Shown here: positions 49,901 through 57,861 of the stretch, piece by piece
Position numbering within the stretch: position 1 is the first letter of the stretch
Layout: every line of letters starts with the position of its first letter
Assembly: GCF_029625315.1 (NCBI RefSeq)
Contig: NZ_CP121110.1
Coordinates: 3,295,001 to 3,359,000, forward strand
Direction: 5' to 3'
Length of the DNA stretch: 64,000 nucleotides
From: Flavobacterium ginsengisoli
Lineage (GTDB): Bacteria > Bacteroidota > Bacteroidia > Flavobacteriales > Flavobacteriaceae
Notes under the pieces: model-generated
Told to the model about the DNA's origin: nothing
Database searches by the model: none
What the model saw: only the letters and a program-made list of their open reading frames with translations
Program-made: the position numbers and the translations under genes

Positions 49901-50071
49901 GCAAGTGGAGATACTGCAGAAATTTTCGTTTCTGATTTGAACGGAAGAACTCTTCTAACTGAAAGACTTTCATCTTCAGGGCAAGTAAATCATCATTTAT
50001 CTTCTGGAATTTATATTGTAAATATTATTTCTAAAGATTTTAATGTGACCAAAAAACTGATTGTTAAATAA
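46955..50071 (+). CDS. Secreted multidomain GH13 alpha-amylase with starch-binding modules and T9SS tail
   Basis: A 1038-residue protein from ATG 46955, which starts directly with a signal peptide ('LICFLLLFASSVYA'); 46925 and 46937 are other in-frame ATGs. Modules: a GH13 barrel (about 35-380), a C-terminal beta domain (to about 450), two Big2-like Ig domains (about 465-545 and 548-625, 'VTGVSVSPTTVTVGLGSTQQ'), a CBM26-like starch-binding domain (about 630-715), a third Big2 domain (about 725-805), a beta-trefoil/ricin-like domain (about 812-940) and a type A T9SS tail ('IYPNPATNN...KKLIVK'). Region II ('GYRCDYAN', Asp near 204), region III ('LAEGDRQ') and region IV ('YTGNHDTY') keep their acids, but region I reads 'DIAINGTSWDN', with Gly in place of the usual His. 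Confidence 0.9.
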   Translation: MKIKITPRLFHITKALICFLLLFASSVYAQDPPQYGTPFAGVPDTRDVNMYQVHIRPFSANGDLAGVTARLDNIKALGTNVIYLMPIFPHGTDSRSSASPYCIKDFKAVGSEYGSLADLRTLVDGAHSRGMAVILDIAINGTSWDNVWVASHPEYYKRTGTTIQQLGNFSDIVALDLNSSATRAAIKDAMRYWIFVANIDGYRCDYANNPPLDFWSEVNSNLRSITSHNLLMLAEGDRQENFQVGFDMNYGDRWFHSGLYDIANGGPVSQRIQDQTTYEYAKATGNQQIVRYTGNHDTYTNDDGVRRPFVVFKNHNGIVANFLVSAYMRGVPFLMSGQEIDYEPKTDWPWTNFKFNWSQNPTAAADFAKILNFRTTSAAIRRGDLTTYANDDISIFTKTLGSEKVIVMSNLRNAAKSYVIPAALAGTYVNPYNNNASVTLTAGATRNFVAYEYLVLTNTNAPVVAVTGVSVSPTTVTVGLGSTQQLNATIAPANATNQNVTWTSSNTAVATVNASGLVTAVAEGTTTITVKTVDGNKTATSTIAVAAIPVSSVAVSPTSASLYAGNTQQLTATISPANATNKNVTWSSSNTAIATVNTSGLVTAVAAGTATITATTQDGNKTASATITVNPNTNFTVYFYKPSNWGTGIKIYYWNTLPTGVLATVNWPGVNMTDAGNGWYSYTFTNVTSTNLIFNDGTNQTADLSRDKNGWYMNSAWYDSNPGTGVAVTSVSLSPTTASLNVGGTQQLTPTILPANATNKSVTYSSNNTAVATVNASGLITAVANGTATITVTTVDGNKTSTCLVSVTTASGGGNYYTIKNRWTGAYLSDAGTNTGYGTSVSGNNYKWQKIAIDATYFVLKNVATGELMNIEGQTGNVQCNITDTTFWSAQWSSDYIDGTWVRLRNRWQTGNIIHIENQTGAAQYGNSQDGWYSAQWQLEPTTVGTSRMISNAEEVSATEPVIGIYPNPATNNVFNILMPELASGDTAEIFVSDLNGRTLLTERLSSSGQVNHHLSSGIYIVNIISKDFNVTKKLIVK
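48340..49380 (+). repeat. Three Big2-like Ig repeats encoded in the GH13 gene
   Basis: Units at roughly 48345-48590, 48600-48845 and 49130-49375 encode the same pattern (xxVSVSPT...LNVGxTQQL...NATNxxVTWSSxNTAVATVNASGLVTAV in part). The first two are adjacent; the third follows the starch-binding module. They are likely spacers that hold binding domains away from the catalytic core. Confidence 0.8.
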
Positions 50072-50092
50072 TTCATTGTAATTTATATATTT

Positions 50093-50126
50093 AAAGGCAT
50101 ATGAAACTTCATATGCCTTTTTTAGA
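50093..50126 (+). terminator. Rho-independent terminator after the GH13 gene
   Basis: Twelve-base arms aaaggcatatga and tcatatgccttt with a four-base loop and a T tract, 22 bases after the stop. It marks the end of the core starch operon. Confidence 0.85.
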
Positions 50127-50206
50127 TAAACAATCAAAATGTGGTTTCCCGTATAGATTTCATTATATTATTTCATTTTTTTGCGGGGAAATTTAATCCC
50201 TAAATA

Positions 50207-51543
50207 ATGAAAAAAAATTACTCCTATTATCAATCCTTTTGTCTGGACTGACGATATTTACTTCTTGTTCTAGCAATGATTCTGGTGATGACACTCCAGC
50301 TGCAGCGGAGCCACTACCTATTGCAATTTCTTCCACTTCTTCTGAAATTCTTACAATTGGAGAAAACTTTGAAATTACGGGAGCCAACTTTTTAAACAAA
50401 GATTATCCAACCAAAATTTTTATTAACGGAACAGAGGTAACTGCGAAAGAAATTTCAAACACTAAAATTGTATTATCTATTCCAGATGGTTTAATAACAG
50501 GTACTAACACTTTAAGAGTGCAAATAAAAAATGTAAATAGTAGCGTTGTCAATTTTTATAGCATAACAAAGGGATGGACAAAATTAACAACACTTGGAAA
50601 TTTAGATATCCAGTCATCCAGCGTTCTTGACAATAGTAAAACTATATTTTCGTTTGTAAACAATATTACATCTGATAATGGAAGTTTTTGGGGTGCTCCC
50701 AAAAAATTAGAAGCTAAATCTACAGGTTATGAACAAGTTTATATCAATCAGTCTGGAAGTTATGGCGATTTTAGAATGATTGACGATAAAACAGGAGCTT
50801 TAACAAATACTATTGCTGGCTTTTTTACTGACAATGGTTTTGAAACACAAAAACGAATTGATGTTGATAATCATTTTAGCCCAGCAATTAATGGTCTAAA
50901 AATTGGTTATTTGGACAATAACATTTGTATTCTTACAACAGTGATTAGCGGTCAAATTTACACGGCCGATAAAGGTGCGACAATTACTAAAAGCGATCCT
51001 CCTGCTTGGGCTACCATTATTGGCAGCGGCGGAGGTGTAGGAACTAGATTGTCAATTTCAGCTTTTGGAAAATCAGTATCCGACAATAAATTTTATCAGG
51101 TTGGAGTACTTTATACTCCTAAAAATGGTGTAAACAATTTAAAAAACGTGATCCTACAATCTGAAACAGGATACAACAACTGGATTGTAAAAGATTCTGT
51201 TTCTAAACAAATCAACTCAAAAATATATCCTGCTAGTTACAAGTTTGTAAATATCAATAAAATATTTGGACTAAATAATGAAGATAAAACATTATATGCT
51301 TCTACTGATATGCTTCAAACATGGAATCCGGTAAAAACTGACGTAAAAGCTTTTTTTCTTAGAACAGAAACACAATGGTATATTCAATCTGGAGATAAAT
51401 TGTTTGTAACGAAAAACTCAGGTGCTTCCTGGGAACTAGAACTAGAGCTTCCTGCTGGTTCTGTTATAAATGATATTTCTTTTGCTAAAACTAAAATAAT
51501 TGTTTCTGGAAATAAAGGTTTACATTATTTAAAATTAGAGTAA
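50207..51543 (+). CDS. IPT/TIG-domain lipoprotein of unknown function (frame broken near the start)
   Basis: The ATG at 50207 is followed by eight A. With nine A it would read in frame into a lipoprotein signal peptide ('KLLLLSILLSGLTIFTSC') and a 445-residue protein, so one A seems to be missing at 50210-50217. Residues about 35-120 form an IPT/TIG Ig-like domain ('ILTIGENFEITGANF', 'KIFINGTEVTAKEISNTKIV'). The rest has repeated beta strands with sialidase/BNR-like phrases ('TLYASTDMLQTWNPV', 'FVTKNSGASWELELELPAGS'), suggesting a beta-propeller. It follows the starch locus after a terminator, so a link to it is possible but not shown. Confidence 0.75.
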
Positions 51544-51563
51544 CAATTTTAATTTAATTATAA

Positions 51564-51595
51564 AAATGGCGTATAAGATTTATACGCCATTTCTT
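51564..51595. terminator. Rho-independent terminator after the IPT/TIG lipoprotein gene
   Basis: Twelve-base arms aaatggcgtata and tatacgccattt with a five-base loop and T-rich downstream sequence, about 20 bases after the stop. Confidence 0.8.
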
Positions 51596-51602
51596 ATTTT
51601 AT

Positions 51603-51661
51603 TTTGCCACGACTCCACGACTCGAGCGATAGCGAACAGAAGAAGCAAATTCGTGGCAAAT
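51603..51661. repeat. Intergenic palindrome containing dispersed 23-bp repeat, copy 2
   Basis: The outer arms tttgccacga (51603-51612) and tcgtggcaaa (51651-51660) enclose acgactcgagcgatagcgaa at 51617-51639, which is identical to the copy at 46734-46756. It lies between convergent genes. Confidence 0.8.
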
Positions 51662-51667
51662 CTTCTT

Positions 51668-52221
51668 TTAAAACGAATAATTCACAGCAAACCCGAAATT
51701 ATTATTGAAGGTGATATCGTTTTTTATAACAGCAGGTTTAAACGCTAATCTTTCATCTACATTAAATTGAGATAAAGCCGCATCAACATTAGCATCTATA
51801 ATGTTTAAAACATAAAAACCAATCATAAACAGAGCCGATAAATCTCTGTTTCTCTGATAGCCTTTTTGGGCCGTAATTAATTGGCTTTCGCTTAAACCAG
51901 CCAAAAATTCCGAATCACTTTTTTTCCTTCCAATCTGTTTTTATATTCATCTCTGTACAAATTGTAGCTTTTCTGATTATCAATGTACAAATATGCACTT
52001 GTACCTATTGCTCCATAAACTAAAGGAAGTTTCCAATATTTTTTATTGTAGATCTGACCTAAACCTGGTAAAACAGCCGAATAAAATGCAGCCTTTGCAG
52101 GACGAAGCGGGTCAATGGTTTCCGATTTTAGAGAATCATTTAAAATGTTTTTATTTTTTCCCTGAGCGAAGATTGTAGTTAATCCTAAGAATAGAAAAAG
52201 GAGAATAAATTGGTTCTGCAT
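51668..52221 (-). CDS. DUF5683-family membrane protein (frame broken by -1 deletion)
   Basis: It reads as 184 residues if one A is restored on the coding strand in the run at 51919-51925. It has a signal peptide ('LLFLFLGLTTIFAQ'), then 'SAVLPGLGQIYNKKYWKLPL' (about 49-68), a pattern found in DUF5683 and in small membrane proteins that share a 'PGxGQxYxxxxxK' motif. Two further hydrophobic stretches, 'VYGAIGTSAYLYI' and 'ALFMIGFYVLNIIDANVDA', follow, with a C-terminal beta end ('FGFAVNYSF'). DUF5683 proteins are widespread in Bacteroidota, often near chromosome-partition genes; function unknown. Confidence 0.78.
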
Positions 52222-52312
52222 ATAAAGTTGTCTTTGAAAATTTGACTCAAAGAAAACTTTTTAGTTCTAAGATTTTTCTTAAATAAAAGATAAAGAAAGC
52301 TTAATTTTTTTA

Positions 52313-52460
52313 TTTGCCACCAATTTCACGAATTCACACGAATTTTTTAAAACAATTATTGCCACAGATTAAAAGGATTTAAATGATTTTTTTAATCTTC
52401 ATAATCTTTTTAATCTGTGGCAAAAAAATTGGTGTGAATTGGTGCAATTCGTGGCAAACT
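52313..52460. repeat. Nested inverted repeat ('gccaccaatt' outside, 'gccacagatt' inside)
   Basis: The outer arms (tttgccaccaatttcacgaa... and ...gtgcaattcgtggcaaa) pair imperfectly over about 30 bases. The inner arms (attgccacagattaaaagga from 52358 and its mirror ending near 52425) pair well. It has no coding frame and lies between the DUF5683 gene and the end of mfd, both on the minus strand. It is related to the elements at 35261-35370 and 46794-46813. Confidence 0.8.
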
Positions 52461-52465
52461 TTATT

Positions 52466-55400
52466 TTACTCCTCAAACAATTCCATCAACTCCAGCGCAC
52501 GTTTTATCGACTTTACATTTTCAAAAGTCAATAACAAACGTAATCCGTTTACGGTTTGTTTTTCTTTCATTTTACAAAGATTACTATGCTTTTGAACGAA
52601 ATTTAAAACATTCCTAAACTTCACCGATTGATAATAATCTGATTGCTGATCTGAGACGAAATAACCGATCATTTTGCCTTGTTTCAGAACTAATTTCTCG
52701 ATTCCAACTTTTGTCGCAATCCATTTTATTCTGATGCTGTTTAATAGAGAAACAGCTTGTTTTGGCAACGGACCAAAACGGTCAATTAGTTTTTTCTCAA
52801 ATTCTTGTAATCCAGCTTCATCTTTTATAGCACCCAATTCGTTATATAAAACCAAACGTTCCGAAACGTTATTGATATATTCATCTGGAAATAAAAGCTC
52901 AAAATCGGCATCGATTTGAATGTCTTTTACATACTCTTTGGTATCGATATCATTTTCTTCAGGATACAAATCTTTGAATTCATTTTCCTTCAATTCTTCG
53001 ATAGCTTCGTTCATGATTTTCTGGTACGTATCAAAACCAATTTCATTAATGAAACCGCTTTGTTCTCCACCTAATAAATCTCCTGCTCCACGAATCTCCA
53101 AATCTTTCATCGCAATGTTGAAACCGCTTCCTAATTCGCTGAATTGTTCCAAAGCCTGAATACGTTTTCTCGCATCTTCAGTCATCGACGAATATGGTGG
53201 ACAAATGAAATAACAAAATGCTTTTTTATTGCTTCGGCCAACACGCCCGCGCATTTGATGCAAATCTGACAATCCAAAATTATTGGCATTATTGATGAAA
53301 ATAGTGTTCGCATTTGGAACGTCCAGACCACTTTCGATAATGGTTGTTGCCACCAAAACATCGAAATCTCCGTTCATGAAACCTAACATCAGTTCTTCGA
53401 GTTTCGCTCCGTCCATTTGCCCGTGTCCGATTCCGACTCTTGCATTTGGAACCAAACGCTGAATCATTCCTGCGACTTCTTTTATATTTTCGATTCGGTT
53501 ATTGATAAAGAAAACCTGTCCGTTTCTTTGAATTTCATACGAAATCGCATCACGGATAATTTCTTCATTAAAACCAACTACATTCGTTTCAATCGGATAT
53601 CGATTTGGTGGAGGCGTTGTAATTACAGATAAATCTCGAGCTGCCATTAATGAAAACTGAAGCGTTCTCGGAATTGGCGTCGCAGTCAAAGTCAACGTAT
53701 CAACATTAGCGAGCAATAGTTTTCAGTTTATCTTTTACGTTTACTCCAAACTTTTGTTCCTCATCAACAATCAGTAAACCAAGGTCTTTAAAAACTACAT
53801 TTTTGTTAACCAATTGGTGTGTTCCAATAACAATATCTAGTTTTCCTTCGGCTAAATCTTTTAAAGTCTGCGTTTTTTGTTTTGCTGTTCTGAATCGGTT
53901 TAAGTAACCAATTGAAACTGGCATATCTTTCAAACGTTCTGAGAAAGTTCGATAATGTTGATAAGCCAGAATCGTTGTCGGAACTAAAACGGCAACTTGC
54001 TTACTATTATCAACCGCTTTAAAAGCAAGCACGAATCGCAACTTCTGTTTTTCCAAAACCAACATCACCGCAGACCAAACGATCCATTGGACGATCACTT
54101 TCCATATCGGCTTTTACTTCTGCTGTCGATTTGGTTTGATCTGGCGTATCTTCGTAAATAAATGAACTTTCTAATTCATTTTGAAGATAACTATCCGGCG
54201 CAAATTGAAAACCTTTTTCTAAACGACGTTTTGCATACAACTGAATCAAGTTGAACGCAATATGTTTTACACGGGCTTTTGTTTTCTGTTTTAAAACTTT
54301 CCAAGCGTTCGATCCTAGTTTATATATTTTCGGAGGCGTTCCGTCTTTTCCGTTGTATTTTGAAATTTTATGAAGCGAGTGAATGCTCACATACACAATA
54401 TCATTATCAGCATAAACCAATTTTATCGCTTCTTGTGTTTTGCCTTCGACTTGAATTTTCTGCAAGCCGCCGAATTTTCCAATTCCGTGATCGATATGCG
54501 TTACATAATCGCCAACCGAAAGTGCAGTTAATTCTTTAAGCGTGATATTCTGTTTTTTCGAATACCCGTTTTTGATATTGAATTTATGATAACGCTCAAA
54601 AATCTGATGATCGGTATAAGCCGTTATCTGATTTTCTTCATCAATAAAACCTTGGTATAAAGGCAATACAATGGTATGATATTGTTTTCTGATATTTTCT
54701 GAATTGGCTTCATCCAAAGATTCAAAAATATCATGAAACCGTTTTGCCTGAGTATCATTCGAACAAAACAGATAATTGACATATCCTTTAAAATGATTGT
54801 CGCTTAAATTATTCAGCAATAAATCAAATTGTTTATTGAAAGATGGCTGAGGCTGAATATGAAATTCAAATTTTTTAGTGGTTTTATAAACAGGTCTTGA
54901 AGCCAATTCTACAACCGAAAAGTCCAAAGATCTTTTTATAAATGACGCCTGATTTAAAAATAATTGTTCTGGCGTAGCATGTTTTATTTCTTTCGACAAT
55001 TTTTCAAAAGCTTCTTCTGCTCTTGCAAATTGTTTGTCTAATTGACTAAAAAGTCCTTCGGTATTTTGAATGAAAACAACTGTTTTTTCGGCAATATAAT
55101 CTAAGAAACTCTCACGGTTTTCCTGAAAAAGTTTATTTTCAACATTTGGGATAATCGTGATTTTTTTATGCGTTTCTACAGATAACTGCGTTTCAACATC
55201 AAAAGTTCTTATGCTATCTACTTCGTTTCCAAAAAACTCAATTCTGTATGGGTGATCGTTTGAAAAAGAGAATACATCGACAATTCCTCCACGAACCGAA
55301 AATTCGCCAGGTTCTGTAATAAAATCTACTCTTTTAAATTCGTATTCGAATAAAACTTCGTTGATAAAATCAATTGAAATTTTATCGTTCAGCGCCACTT

Positions 55401-55833
55401 TCAGCGTGTTTTTATCAAGTTCTCTTCTCGTAACTACTTTTTCAAAAAGTGCTTCAGGATACGTAACAATTACGGCTGGTTTTTTTCTTGAGTTAATTCG
55501 GTTTAAAACCTCAGCGCGAAGCAGAACATTGGCATTATCAGTTTCATCAATCTGGTACGGACGGCGAAATGACGCTGGATAAAACAATACATCTTGTTCT
55601 CCAATCATTTGCTCGAGATCGTTTAGGTAATAAGCCGCTTCTTCTTTGTTGTCTAAAACAATTAGAAAAGGCAATTCTGTTTTCCTGAAAACAGAACGTA
55701 TAATAAATGAAACAGCAGATCCTAATAATCCGCTGATATTCATTTTTACTTGGTTTCCTTCCAGTAAACTTGATGCAATCTGCTGTGCTTTTGGCAGATT
55801 ATCGTATGTAGTATATAAGGCGTTTTTACTCAA
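52466..55833 (-). CDS. mfd: Transcription-repair coupling factor (two +1 insertions)
   Basis: It reads as 1121 residues after removing one base at 54025-54030 (GCAAGC) and one at 53710-53715 (GCGAGC), both expected GCAGC on the plus strand. In order: the UvrB-like N-terminal modules (about 1-330), the RNA-polymerase-interacting CarD-like domain ('[20 protein letters not shown]', about 430-500), a helicase core with Walker A '[16 protein letters not shown]' (about 590), 'IVDEEQKFG' (about 680), '[16 protein letters not shown]' and the late motif '[17 protein letters not shown]', then the C-terminal TRCF domain. It removes stalled polymerase from damaged DNA and recruits UvrA. Its start overlaps the upstream lipoprotein gene by eight bases. 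Confidence 0.95.
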
Positions 55834-56437
55834 CTTTCTGTATATTATTTTGATCTATTGGCGGAGCAGAACTTGGAATTGCGCGCGTTGTGTCTAACAT
55901 TTTAAGAAAATCGGCTTCTCCTTCTTCTTTCGGAATCTTAGCTCTCTCAACAATTTTGTCCATTTGTCTTTCTAACGAAATCAGCTCTTTATTGATTTCT
56001 TGTATCAAAAACACCACTTTATCATCTGGAATGGTGCTCAAATGAATAAATAAATCCAGCATTTTAATTTTGGTAATCAAAATAGAAATACGGCTTTTAA
56101 TCTGTGGTTGATTGAATTGAGCCGGAATATTATTGTTTAAAGCCATTGCTTTCTTAGAAATCGCAGTCGATTTTTTCTGAAACGCACCAATGGTTTTTCT
56201 AGGCTTTTCTCCAATTTCTTTTATAAACTCGCGCCATTCTGTCCATGAATTCAATTGTGATTCTGAAATTTCATTAATAGGCTCGTCTAGAAAAGTCCAG
56301 CCTTTATTTATATTGTTAAAAATAGCTTCTTTCTTTTTTGCCTCTTTTGCATTTTCCGCAAGGCGTTTTTCATTTTCATTTTGGCAAGAAAACAATACAG
56401 TTGTCAAAAGCAGAAAAAGAGATATTTTGTATTTCAT
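55826..56437 (-). CDS. Uncharacterised lipoprotein upstream of mfd
   Basis: A 203-residue protein with a lipoprotein signal ('MKYKISLFLLLTTVLFSC', Cys at 18). The rest is mostly charged and helical: 'NEKRLAENAKEAKKKEAIFN' then 'EINKELISLERQMDKIVERA', suggesting a coiled-coil bundle in the periplasm. No known domain recognised. Its last eight bases overlap the mfd start, so the two are probably co-transcribed and translationally coupled, although no shared role is obvious. Confidence 0.75.
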   Translation of the reverse strand: MKYKISLFLLLTTVLFSCQNENEKRLAENAKEAKKKEAIFNNINKGWTFLDEPINEISESQLNSWTEWREFIKEIGEKPRKTIGAFQKKSTAISKKAMALNNNIPAQFNQPQIKSRISILITKIKMLDLFIHLSTIPDDKVVFLIQEINKELISLERQMDKIVERAKIPKEEGEADFLKMLDTTRAIPSSAPPIDQNNIQKVE

Positions 56438-56748
56438 TTATTAAAATGTTAGGTCGCAAAGTTACGAAGTAAATTTACAATTATGAATTCTGTTTTTATG
56501 CTAAAGATTCTATAAATCAAGGTTATTTTTTTCGTCTTTGCTGACGTTAATTAAGACGCTTTTTTCTGTTTTATCCTCTTAAAAAATGAACTTTATTTCA
56601 GAAAATAAAAAGGCACAAAGACACACCCCTGTAAAAGTGAATAATCCAACAAAAAAACTTTTAAATTATTGAATTAATAATTTATACTCTAAAAAAACGC
56701 ATTTGATTACGAAAACGTTATATTTGTCTATCTAAAAATCATGAAAAA
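56438..56748. other. Divergent intergenic region between the lipoprotein and the SDR gene
   Basis: About 310 AT-rich bases without a gene. A weak hairpin (cgtctt at 56533-56538, aagacg at 56553-56558, then ctttttt) and a TAnnTTTG box at 56719-56726 are the only signals. Nothing else is supported. Confidence 0.4.
56719..56726 (+). promoter_or_regulatory. Candidate -7 element TATATTTG upstream of the SDR gene
   Basis: Matches TAnnTTTG and lies 23 bases before the start codon. A TTG at 56703-56705 is 13 bases upstream, shorter than usual. Confidence 0.45.
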
Positions 56749-57687
56749 ATGAATCCAAAAATATTGATCATTGGCGCTTGCGGACAGATCGGAACGGAGC
56801 TGACTCAAAAGTCGCGCAAAATATACGGAACAGAAAATGTAATTGCTTCTGACATCCGAAAATTAAATACTGATGTCGTGAATTCGGGACCTTTTGAAGT
56901 GGTCAATGCTTTAGATTTTAATCAGATCGAACATTTGGTAGAAGTGCATAAAATTACCGATGTATATCTGATGGTCGCACTTTTATCGGCAACTGCGGAG
57001 AAAAATCCAGCTTTTGCTTGGGATTTGAATATGAATTCGCTTTTTCATGTTTTGAATTTAGCTAAAGCCAAAAAGATTCAGAAGATTTTCTGGCCTTCGA
57101 GTATTGCTGTTTTTGGACCAACAACTCCAAAAGAAAATACGCCTCAATATACCGTAATGGAGCCTTCTACGGTTTACGGAATCAGTAAACAAGCTGGTGA
57201 AAGATGGTGCGAATATTATCATAATATTTATGGTGTTGATGTTCGCAGTATTCGTTATCCTGGTTTAATTAGCTGGTCTACTCCTCCAGGTGGCGGAACT
57301 ACAGATTATGCAGTTGATATTTTCTATAAAGCTATTGCTGATAAAAAATACGAGTGCTTTTTGTCATCTGAAACCAAAATGCCAATGATGTACATGGATG
57401 ATGCAATTGATGCAACAATTAATATTATGAAAGCACCGGTTGAGGAAATCAAAATACATTCTTCGTACAATTTGGTCGCTATGAGTTTTACTCCAACCGA
57501 AATTGCAAGAGAAATTAAAAAACATATTCCTGAATTTGAGATTACATATAATCCAGACTTCCGCCAGAAAATTGCTGACAGCTGGCCGGCAAGCATTGAC
57601 GATTCTTCTGCAAGAGAAGACTGGGGATGGAATCATAAATTTGATTTAGAAACTATGACAAAAGATATGCTGGAACATTTGGCATAA
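56749..57687 (+). CDS. L-threonine 3-dehydrogenase of the SDR type
   Basis: A 312-residue NAD-dependent extended SDR. The nucleotide motif is 'ILIIGACGQIGTEL' (Gly-x-x-Gly-x-x-Gly, about 5-18), followed by the acidic 'ASDIRKL'. The catalytic Ser is in 'FWPSSIAVFGP' and the Tyr-x-x-x-Lys in 'STVYGISKQAGERW' (about 143-156). The phrases 'SIRYPGLISW', 'PGGGTTDYAVDIF' and 'MPMMYMDDAIDATI' are typical of short-chain threonine dehydrogenases rather than sugar epimerases. The reaction would be L-threonine to 2-amino-3-oxobutyrate. No glycine C-acetyltransferase gene is adjacent. Confidence 0.87.
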   Translation: MNPKILIIGACGQIGTELTQKSRKIYGTENVIASDIRKLNTDVVNSGPFEVVNALDFNQIEHLVEVHKITDVYLMVALLSATAEKNPAFAWDLNMNSLFHVLNLAKAKKIQKIFWPSSIAVFGPTTPKENTPQYTVMEPSTVYGISKQAGERWCEYYHNIYGVDVRSIRYPGLISWSTPPGGGTTDYAVDIFYKAIADKKYECFLSSETKMPMMYMDDAIDATINIMKAPVEEIKIHSSYNLVAMSFTPTEIAREIKKHIPEFEITYNPDFRQKIADSWPASIDDSSAREDWGWNHKFDLETMTKDMLEHLA

Positions 57688-57707
57688 TCTAAAAACGATA
57701 AGATTTT

Positions 57708-57742
57708 AAAAGCGTGTTATTTCAGAATGACACGCTTTTTTT
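57708..57742 (+). terminator. Rho-independent terminator after the SDR gene
   Basis: Ten-base arms aaaagcgtgt and acacgctttt with a 12-base loop and a T run, 20 bases after the stop. Confidence 0.85.
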
Positions 57743-57861
57743 GTGAAATTTATTATAAGAAAAAATATTCAATACATAATTTCTCTACTTTTGATAACGT
57801 TAAACATTAATCAAGTTTATTCTAAAATCATCAATCAAATCACAACAAAATCATCAATCAA

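Noticed and set aside
50207..50251. Small gene starting at ATG 50207 and stopping after 14 codons
   Set aside because: It is the out-of-frame reading of a lipoprotein signal peptide; adding one A to the A-run joins it to the long downstream frame.
57786..57793. TACTTTTG as a full promoter for the DUF418 gene
   Set aside because: The -7 box fits but no TTG lies 17-23 bases upstream, so only a half-match can be claimed.
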